Part shown: positions 13,906 to 19,112 of the stretch, one piece after another
Layout: every line of letters starts with the position of its first letter
Numbering within the stretch: position 1 is the stretch's first letter
Assembly (NCBI GenBank): GCA_031287395.1
Contig: JAITTA010000012.1
Coordinates: forward strand, 1 to 19,112
Direction: 5' to 3'
Length of the DNA: 19,112 bases
DNA from: Dysgonamonadaceae bacterium
GTDB lineage: Bacteria > Bacteroidota > Bacteroidia > Bacteroidales > Azobacteroidaceae
Translations under genes and position numbers: made by a program
Notes under the pieces: generated by a model
Databases searched by the model: none
Seen by the model: only the letters and a program-made list of their open reading frames with translations
What the model was told of the DNA's origin: nothing

Positions 13906-14784
13906 TTATTTTTTTAATGAATCAAAAACCCGGACAATTCTTTCCATTTCTTTTTCCGAATCAAAAGGGATCGTGATTTTTCCCTTGCCTTTTTCGTCAC
14001 AGGAGAAAAGCACTTTTGTACCGAAAAATTTGGACAGGTGATCTTTCAATAATCTGTATTCCTCAGGAGTTTCCGGTTTGATTTTTTTAGGTTTTTTTAC
14101 CGGAAATTCGCTATTGAGTTCACGGATTATTTCCTCTGTCCTGCGAACGGAAAAGCCATACTGAATGATTTGTTCATAGACCATCAGTTGGGTTGCCGGA
14201 TCTTCCAATCCCAACAACGCTTTTGCATGTCCCATATCGATTTTTTTATCCTTGAGGCCCATCTGTATCTCAGCGGGAAGTTTCAACAGACGAAGGAAAT
14301 TAGCGATTGTCGCACGTTTTTTCCCGATTCGTTCACTCAACTTATCCTGTGTCAATTGATAAGTATCAATCAGATTTTGAAAGGCCAATGCAATTTCTAT
14401 CGAATTCAGGTCTTCCCGTTGAATGTTTTCAATCAGGGCCATTTCCATCACATTCTCATCACTGGCTTTTTTCACATAAGCCGGTATCGTTGTCAGGCCT
14501 GCGAGCAGAGATGCCCGGTATCTTCGTTCTCCGGAAATAATCTGATACTGATCCGTATCGATTTCCCTTAGGGTAACCGGTTGAACCATCCCCAAGGCTC
14601 TGATGGAAGCGGCCAATTCTTCCAGTGCTTCCTGATCAAAAACAGTACGCGGCTGATCGGGATTCGGTCTGATTTTCGATAATTCCACTTCATTGATGGA
14701 AGAAGTCCCGTTCGTTTTCAGGTCTTCCATCGTTATTAAAGCATCCAATCCTCTTCCTAACGGTGATTTATTTTGTTTCGACAT
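13906..14784 (-). CDS. parB: Chromosome partitioning protein ParB (Spo0J-type)
   Basis: A 292-residue centromere-binding CTPase of the chromosomal ParB/Spo0J/Noc family. It begins with the ParA-activating basic patch and GRGLDALI motif (residues 10-17). The N-terminal CTP-binding domain holds RPNPDQPR (39-46), GERRYRA (85-91, the CTP-contacting box) and ENIQREDLN (119-127). A helix-turn-helix (about 147-168, LSERIGKKRATIANFLRLL) would read parS, and the C-terminus is the dimerisation domain. It starts four bases after parA, so the two are translationally close. No parS-like palindrome of the TGTTnCACGTGnAACA type was seen in the window; the sites are expected elsewhere around the origin. Length and motifs are normal. 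Confidence 0.97.
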   Translation of the reverse strand: MSKQNKSPLGRGLDALITMEDLKTNGTSSINEVELSKIRPNPDQPRTVFDQEALEELAASIRALGMVQPVTLREIDTDQYQIISGERRYRASLLAGLTTIPAYVKKASDENVMEMALIENIQREDLNSIEIALAFQNLIDTYQLTQDKLSERIGKKRATIANFLRLLKLPAEIQMGLKDKKIDMGHAKALLGLEDPATQLMVYEQIIQYGFSVRRTEEIIRELNSEFPVKKPKKIKPETPEEYRLLKDHLSKFFGTKVLFSCDEKGKGKITIPFDSEKEMERIVRVFDSLKK

Positions 14785-14788
14785 ATTT

Positions 14789-15553
14789 TTATTTATTTCT
14801 CCGGATTAACTCCTCTGCAAGTTGCATGTGGTTTAATGAACCCTTAGAATCCGCATCATACAACAGAACCGGCTGACCATAACTTGGAGCCTCACTCAAT
14901 TTGATATTCCGCTGGATGACCGTATCGAATACCAATTCGCGGAAATGCTTTTTCACTTCTTCGTAAATCTGGTTTGCCAGACGCAGACGGGAATCGTACA
15001 TTGTCAACAGGAATCCTTCTATTTCCAGGGCAGGATTCAATTTCGATTTTATAATCTTGATTGTATTCAGTAACTTACTGATCCCTTCCAAGGCAAAATA
15101 TTCGCACTGAACAGGAATAATAACCGAATCGGCGGCAGTCAACGCATTCACGGTAATCAATCCCAGGGAAGGAGAGCAATCAATCAAAACATAGTCGTAT
15201 TTATCTTTGACAGAGGATAATACTTCTTTCAAGACTTTTTCCCTGTTCTCAAAATTCAGCATCTCAATTTCAGCTCCAACCAGATCAATATGAGACGGGA
15301 TGACATCCAGATTTTCCAACCCGGTACCAACAACAGCAATATCAGCTTCTACTTTATTGACAATACATTCATAAATCGAGTTCTGAACCTCACGGATGTT
15401 AATTCCCAACCCGGATGAAGCATTTGCCTGAGGATCCGCATCGACAACAAGAATTTTTTTATCCAATGCAGCCAATGAAGCAGCCAGATTAATCGTAGTG
15501 GTTGTTTTCCCAACCCCTCCCTTTTGATTTGCCAAAGCAATAATTTTACCCAT
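14789..15553 (-). CDS. parA: Chromosome partitioning ATPase ParA (Soj-type)
   Basis: A 254-residue deviant Walker A ATPase that binds DNA non-specifically and moves ParB-parS complexes to separate sister origins. The N-terminal KGGVGKTTTTINLA (residues 11-24) has the signature lysine of the MinD/ParA group. The switch region VVDADPQANAS (37-46) holds Asp40, and Walker B is VLIDCSPSLG (122-131). There is no N-terminal helix-turn-helix, so it is the small chromosomal type, not the plasmid P1 ParA type. It heads the minus-strand cluster parA, parB, DUF5683 gene, mltD-like gene and rsh, all with gaps under 40 bases. A TAnnTTTG element lies about 20 bases upstream. Confidence 0.97.
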   Translation of the reverse strand: MGKIIALANQKGGVGKTTTTINLAASLAALDKKILVVDADPQANASSGLGINIREVQNSIYECIVNKVEADIAVVGTGLENLDVIPSHIDLVGAEIEMLNFENREKVLKEVLSSVKDKYDYVLIDCSPSLGLITVNALTAADSVIIPVQCEYFALEGISKLLNTIKIIKSKLNPALEIEGFLLTMYDSRLRLANQIYEEVKKHFRELVFDTVIQRNIKLSEAPSYGQPVLLYDADSKGSLNHMQLAEELIRRNK

Positions 15554-15573
15554 AATATTTTGAAATTTGGATG

Positions 15574-15581
15574 CAAAAATA
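15574..15581 (-). promoter_or_regulatory. -7 element of the parA promoter
   Basis: On the minus strand, 15581-15574 reads TATTTTTG, a full match to TAnnTTTG. No TTTG or TTG is found at the right distance upstream, so only the -7 part supports this. It would give a very short leader, about 15 bases, for parA at 15553. Confidence 0.55.
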
Positions 15582-15630
15582 ACATTTATCAGGAAATCGT
15601 TTTGTTTATTTTGGTTAAACTGTTCATTCG

Positions 15631-15662
15631 TTGTTGATAACTGGCAAATATTGTTGATAACT
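15631..15662. repeat. Paired 12-bp direct repeat in the parA-surE spacer
   Basis: TTGTTGATAACT occurs exactly at 15631-15642 and again at 15651-15662, 20 bases (about two helical turns) apart. The contained TGTTGATAA differs by one base from the complement of the DnaA-box form TTATCCACA. The right copy overlaps the possible -33 region of the surE promoter. This looks like a two-site operator; the protein is unknown. Confidence 0.75.
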
Positions 15663-15686
15663 TTTGTCGGAAAAAGTGTACCTTTG
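15654..15686 (+). promoter_or_regulatory. Probable promoter of surE-lpxB
   Basis: TACCTTTG at 15679-15686 matches the -7 consensus TAnnTTTG. A TTG at 15654-15656 is 22 bases upstream, a little far, and lies inside the right copy of the 12-bp repeat. Transcription would start near 15693, leaving a leader of about 86 bases. Confidence 0.65.
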
Positions 15687-15692
15687 CAGGAA

Positions 15693-15778
15693 ATTGAGGA
15701 AACCGCCCGCGTAAGGGTGAGCCTCGTGGGCGCTTACAAAGGCAGGAAACAAACAAATCAACAAAATCAAATCATTTA
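15693..15778 (+). promoter_or_regulatory. Structured 5' leader of surE, no known riboswitch recognised
   Basis: The predicted leader has a GC-rich hairpin in AT-rich DNA: CGCCCGCG at 15704-15711 pairs with CGTGGGCG at 15725-15732 with one G-U, around a 13-base loop. A competing 5-bp pairing joins GTAAG (15711-15715) with CTTAC (15733-15737), and GAGG (15696-15699) can pair with CCTC (15722-15725). After the stem the leader is A-rich up to the ATG. The mutually exclusive pairings could act as a switch, but I match it to no named RNA family. Confidence 0.4.
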
Positions 15779-16585
15779 ATGACAGAAAATAATAAACCAT
15801 TGATATTGATCAGCAATGACGACGGTGTGGAAGCAAAAGGAATCAACGAATTGATTAAAGCAGTACTGCCTCTGGGAGAGGTTATTGTCGTCGCACCCGA
15901 CGGGCCGCGTTCCGGAATGTCGAGCGCAATCACATCGACTGCTCCTTTGCAGATCAGGTTATTGGAAGAAAAAACAGGACTGAGGATTTACAGTTGTACC
16001 GGAACCCCGGTCGATTGTGTCAAGCTTGGAATCAACGAAATATTGGAAAGAAAACCCGATTTGGTCGTTACAGGTATCAACCACGGCTCCAATGCTTCCA
16101 TCTGTGTGCTTTATTCGGGAACCATGGGTGCCGCCATCGAAGGTTGTATCTTTGGAATCCCTTCCATCGGCTTTTCCCTGACGGATCACCTTCCGGATGC
16201 CGATTTCGGGAATGCGGCGTTTTATGCGGCTTTAATCAGTCGTAAAATCCTGAAAGAGGGTCTGCCTCAGGGTATTTGCCTCAATGTGAACATTCCGGAT
16301 GTAAAAGAAATCAAAGGAATCAAAATCTGTAGCCAGACTGAAGGCCAATGGATAAAGGAATTTTATACCACTAAAGACAAAAAGGGAGAAACACAATACT
16401 GGTTGACCGGAGAATTCGACAATTTCGAACCCAATAACCCCGAATCCGATGAATGGGCATTGGCCAACGGTTATGTTTCTGTTGTACCTACGCAAATCGA
16501 TATGACGGCACACAAAATGATTAACAGGCTTAAACACTGGGAACTAATAAATGAAGAGTTAAGAGTTAAGAGTTATTGTGCATAA
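15779..16585 (+). CDS. surE: SurE 5'/3'-nucleotidase (survival protein E)
   Basis: A 268-residue metal-dependent phosphatase that removes phosphate from nucleoside monophosphates; in E. coli it supports stationary-phase survival. The N-terminal ILISNDDG (residues 9-16) supplies the metal-binding Asp14 and Asp15. Ser45 lies in APDGPRSGMSSA, and Asn101 in GINHGSNAS completes the site. The C-terminal half carries SVVPTQIDMTAH, normally close to the end of the family. The usual terminus is near LKHWE; here about a dozen more residues are added by reading through a 7-base tandem repeat. The ATG at 15779 gives the standard N-terminus. It is divergent from parA and lies 40 bases before lpxB, so the pair is probably an operon. 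Confidence 0.96.
   Translation: MTENNKPLILISNDDGVEAKGINELIKAVLPLGEVIVVAPDGPRSGMSSAITSTAPLQIRLLEEKTGLRIYSCTGTPVDCVKLGINEILERKPDLVVTGINHGSNASICVLYSGTMGAAIEGCIFGIPSIGFSLTDHLPDADFGNAAFYAALISRKILKEGLPQGICLNVNIPDVKEIKGIKICSQTEGQWIKEFYTTKDKKGETQYWLTGEFDNFEPNNPESDEWALANGYVSVVPTQIDMTAHKMINRLKHWELINEELRVKSYCA
16556..16576 (+). repeat. Three GAGTTAA heptamers inside the surE 3' end
   Basis: Two perfect GAGTTAA units and a third, GAGTTAT, run head to tail at 16556, 16563 and 16570. They lie within the last codons of surE, encoding part of its extra tail, and about 50 bases before the lpxB ATG. Three heptamers equal seven codons, so the array does not shift the frame. Confidence 0.8.
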
Positions 16586-16625
16586 GCCCTCTCTTTTTCT
16601 TCATTTTTTAATTCTTTCATTCTTT

Positions 16626-17804
16626 ATGAGGTACTATCTGATAGCAGGCGAAGCTTCCGGGGATTTACATGCATCGAATTTGATGAAATCCCTGAAAATC
16701 ATTGATCCCGAAGCGGATTTCCGTTTCTTCGGAGGCGATCTCATGGCTGCCGTTGGAGGAACACTGGTAAAGCATTACAGGGAAATGGCCTTTATGGGAT
16801 TCATTCCTGTGCTGTTGAACTTACGCACCATATTCAAAAACATGCGAATATGCCGGGAAGATATCCGGAATTACCGGCCGGATGTGGTAATCCTGATCGA
16901 TTATCCCGGATTCAACCTTAAAATCGCCGAATTTGTAAAAAAGAAATTGTCGATTTCCACATGCTATTATATCTCGCCCAAAATCTGGGCCTGGAAAAAG
17001 TACCGGATTAAAAGCATCCGGAAATACATTGATAAGATGCTCTGTATTCTTCCGTTTGAAGTAGATTTTTACAATAATAACAACTATAAAGTATTTTATA
17101 CAGGGAATCCAACGGTAGATGCCATCGCCGACAGGGAGTTTGCCGATGAAACATTCGAATCGTTCACAACGGTCAACCGGCTCAACAGTAAACCCATCAT
17201 AGCGATACTGGCCGGCAGCAGAAAACAGGAAATAAAAGATAACCTACCGGCTATGTTACAGGCTGTATCGGATTTTTCCGGATATCAACCGGTAATTGCC
17301 GGAGCCCCGGGAATCGACAAGGAATACTACAAAATATATATCGGTAATCACAATACCCCAATCGTATTCGGACAAACCTACCGGTTATTGCAACAATCGT
17401 CGGCAGCCTTGGTAACCTCCGGAACCGCGACTCTCGAAACAGCCCTGTTCCGTGTCCCGCAAACAGTCTGCTATGAAACTCCTATCAAGCATATTGTAAG
17501 CTTCGTATTTAAAAATTTCTTTACTACCAAATACATTTCACTCGTCAACCTGATAGCGAACCGTACCATCGTCCAGGAATTGTTTGCCGCCTCCTTCTCG
17601 GTTCAGTCCATTAAAAACGAATTGAATCGCCTGTTGAATGATAAAATATACCGGGAATCCATGTTGCAGGGATATGATGAAGTCATTGATCTGCTGGGAA
17701 AACCCGGAGCCTCGAAACAGGCAGCAAATCATATAAATATGAATTTGCTTCGTACGAAAGCTGATTCAATCAAAAGGAGCTATCGAAATATGATGTTAAT
17801 TTGA
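16626..17804 (+). CDS. lpxB: Lipid-A-disaccharide synthase
   Basis: A 392-residue peripheral membrane glycosyltransferase (family GT19). It joins UDP-2,3-diacylglucosamine and lipid X to form the lipid A disaccharide of LPS. It begins MRYYLIAGEASGDLHASNLM, the hallmark N-terminus. FFGGDLMAAVGG, MGFIPVLLNLRTI, VILIDYPGFNLKIA and YYISPKIWAWKKYR follow. The second Rossmann domain has GNPTVD, LAGSRKQEI and SGTATLETALFRVPQTVCYE. An in-frame GTG at 16578 would add 16 residues and overlap surE, but the ATG at 16626 gives the standard start. The C-terminus runs about 20 residues past the usual GKPGASKQAA end with a basic tail (KADSIKRSYRNMM). It lies 40 bases after surE and is convergent with the beta-propeller gene. 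Confidence 0.96.
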   Translation: MRYYLIAGEASGDLHASNLMKSLKIIDPEADFRFFGGDLMAAVGGTLVKHYREMAFMGFIPVLLNLRTIFKNMRICREDIRNYRPDVVILIDYPGFNLKIAEFVKKKLSISTCYYISPKIWAWKKYRIKSIRKYIDKMLCILPFEVDFYNNNNYKVFYTGNPTVDAIADREFADETFESFTTVNRLNSKPIIAILAGSRKQEIKDNLPAMLQAVSDFSGYQPVIAGAPGIDKEYYKIYIGNHNTPIVFGQTYRLLQQSSAALVTSGTATLETALFRVPQTVCYETPIKHIVSFVFKNFFTTKYISLVNLIANRTIVQELFAASFSVQSIKNELNRLLNDKIYRESMLQGYDEVIDLLGKPGASKQAANHINMNLLRTKADSIKRSYRNMMLI

Positions 17805-17845
17805 GAGGATTTTCAATGAATGATATACAATTTACCGAATGAGCC

Positions 17846-18946
17846 TTATTCCTTGAATTTTCCTATATAAACAGTCGGATTCGGTTCCGCCCGGAGTTCT
17901 TCCGAATACTCTCCTTCTTTAAGATAATAAAACAGGTCTTGCCTGAACAGAGGGGAAATAATCACATGGTCGTGGTCGTATATATCATCCGTAAAACCGT
18001 CTTTCGCATGTCTGCCATTTTTCGTTTTATAATCGTAGATACATTGAGATCGATACTCTTTTTTATATTGCCCTTGACCTTGTTGTACATAAATCCTGTA
18101 GCTGACAACGGTATAACGTGCGGTTCTGAAAATCCAATAGATATCTTCATCTTTTTTCCAATTGGATAGTTGTACCTCTAAAAAAGGACGTAACCGAAGA
18201 TTATCGACAATATAGAGCGTATCACTCACATTTTCCGAATCCCAATTATAAGGAGGAGCGTATACATAAATGCGTCCTTCATTTCGAGAAAAAGGTTTTG
18301 GGTGATTGGAAATAAAAGCTCCTTTTCCGACTTTATATCTATACATTTGCAAAGAATCGACAACATTCAAATTATTATCATATACACAGAAATACTTATC
18401 CTGGTATCCATCGAAAAAAACATCTTCGAGCGTGTAAAAAAGGTTGTTGTCGAAAAAAACGTTATTTATACTACCACTCCATGATGGTCTTAGCGGAATT
18501 TTTTCAAGAAAATTTCCCTCAATATCGTACAACAAAATACCAATATTTGTCCACAGGGAAATTTTTTTGTTTTGTTCGTCCAATAAAAAACTTAGACAAA
18601 AACTATATTCTCCGGGGCCATTTCCTTTCATCCCAATGCGCCGGATAAACCGGCCCTGCATATCGAAGACATACAAAAAAGTACTCCGGTCTTTTACCAA
18701 TAGATAATTTTCAAAAAGCTCAACCTGTCTTACGTTATCCAGTAAACACTCGTCTGTGGTTTCCAACTCTATTTTCATTACATTATCGGCTATATCCGAT
18801 AAAGGCACCGGTAAATCATCGGAAATATCAAATACAAGTGTTTCCATGTATTGATAATCCCTCTTTTCACAACTTATAAACAAGTAACCGACAAGACATA
18901 TCAGGATGAAAAATAATAAATATTTGTATAGTTCTTTCATATTCAT
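17846..18946 (-). CDS. 6-bladed beta-propeller lipoprotein of unknown function
   Basis: A 366-residue predicted lipoprotein. The start is set at ATG 18946 (a second ATG is at 18940): the longer frame begins with TTG and adds 23 residues in front of a good signal peptide. That signal is MKELYKYLLFFILICLVGYLFISC, with a Phe-Ile-Ser-Cys lipobox, so the protein should be anchored at the cell surface or periplasm. The rest matches the 6-bladed beta-propeller proteins common in Bacteroidales. The hallmark is the blade phrase VFDMQGRFIRRIGMKGNGPGEY; related strands recur, such as LLYDIEGNFLEKI and VYDNNLNVVDSL. No enzyme motif is seen. The gene looks more AT-rich than its neighbours and has its own promoter. 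It stands alone on the minus strand, convergent with lpxB, with no partner gene visible. Confidence 0.8.
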   Translation of the reverse strand: MNMKELYKYLLFFILICLVGYLFISCEKRDYQYMETLVFDISDDLPVPLSDIADNVMKIELETTDECLLDNVRQVELFENYLLVKDRSTFLYVFDMQGRFIRRIGMKGNGPGEYSFCLSFLLDEQNKKISLWTNIGILLYDIEGNFLEKIPLRPSWSGSINNVFFDNNLFYTLEDVFFDGYQDKYFCVYDNNLNVVDSLQMYRYKVGKGAFISNHPKPFSRNEGRIYVYAPPYNWDSENVSDTLYIVDNLRLRPFLEVQLSNWKKDEDIYWIFRTARYTVVSYRIYVQQGQGQYKKEYRSQCIYDYKTKNGRHAKDGFTDDIYDHDHVIISPLFRQDLFYYLKEGEYSEELRAEPNPTVYIGKFKE

Positions 18947-19065
18947 TCTATAAAGAGTTGTAAACGATATCTTCTCATTAAAATCAATATCTGATAGGAT
19001 CATTAATTGGTACAAAGCAATGGTTACATCATAAATCCAAATTTTATAACTGTTTTATATCAATA

Positions 19066-19097
19066 CAAATTTAATTATTTCCGTGAATTTACACAAA
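19066..19097 (-). promoter_or_regulatory. Promoter of the beta-propeller lipoprotein gene
   Basis: On the minus strand, TTTG (19097-19094), a 20-base spacer and TAAATTTG (19073-19066) fit the Bacteroidota promoter exactly. Transcription would start near 19059, giving a leader of about 112 bases before the ATG at 18946. I see no clear hairpin in that AT-rich leader. Confidence 0.75.
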
Positions 19098-19112
19098 TAA
19101 AACGCTATTTGA

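Noticed and set aside
15631..15662. Replication origin at the parA-surE spacer
   Set aside because: There are only two imperfect DnaA-like boxes, no clear unwinding element and no dnaA, dnaN or other origin gene nearby.
15704..15737. H-type pseudoknot in the surE leader
   Set aside because: The two pairings would leave zero-length connecting loops, which is sterically unlikely; they are better read as mutually exclusive hairpins.
13906..15778. parS centromere sites near parAB
   Set aside because: No palindrome of the TGTTnCACGTGnAACA type was found here. The TTGTTGATAACT pair is a direct repeat, not a palindrome, and does not resemble parS.
16578..16625. Longer lpxB frame from GTG 16578
   Set aside because: It would overlap surE and add an unrelated hydrophobic stretch before the standard LpxB N-terminus at ATG 16626.
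18947..19015. Longer beta-propeller frame from TTG 19015
   Set aside because: It would place 23 polar residues in front of a good lipoprotein signal peptide that begins at ATG 18946 or 18940.

Overview
The window is a piece of a Bacteroidota chromosome, most likely order Bacteroidales. The evidence is: several spacers carry the phylum's promoter form (TTTG or TTG, about 20 bases, then TAnnTTTG); start codons mostly lack Shine-Dalgarno sequences; and the families are typical of the group (Bacteroidales-type TonB, DUF5683, 6-bladed beta-propeller lipoprotein, exported lipoprotein of the sugar phosphate isomerase/epimerase fold). Genus cannot be assigned from sequence alone; Odoribacter or Butyricimonas relatives are a guess. 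No rRNA, tRNA, insertion sequence, prophage or CRISPR array was seen. All genes look intact except the first, which is cut by the window edge.

Layout. (1) 1-3170: the 3' part of a TonB-type energy transducer, then a DJ-1/PfpI protein (+), a strong bidirectional terminator, an exported TIM-barrel lipoprotein (-) and a TcdA-like E1 enzyme (+); the last two leave a shared spacer by two divergent promoters. (2) 3133-7917 (-): alaS, sucC and sucD, with a perfect 15-bp inverted repeat between alaS and the sucC start codon. (3) 7918-9394: a divergent promoter region, an M23 peptidase and a small MerR-type regulator (+). (4) 9397-15553 (-): a tight five-gene cluster read parA, parB, DUF5683 gene, mltD-like transglycosylase, rsh. 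It joins chromosome segregation, cell-wall turnover and (p)ppGpp metabolism. (5) 15554-17804 (+): a promoter region with a 12-bp direct repeat and a structured leader, then surE and lpxB. (6) 17846-18946 (-): a beta-propeller lipoprotein of unknown role with its own promoter near the right edge.

Most genes are housekeeping. I did not find a clearly new multi-gene system. The most unusual signals are in the spacers: short tandem repeats of 7 or 10 bases at four places, each with its own unit related to RASKTAA; the U-less hairpin before sucC; the paired TTGTTGATAACT boxes between parA and surE; and the structured surE leader.
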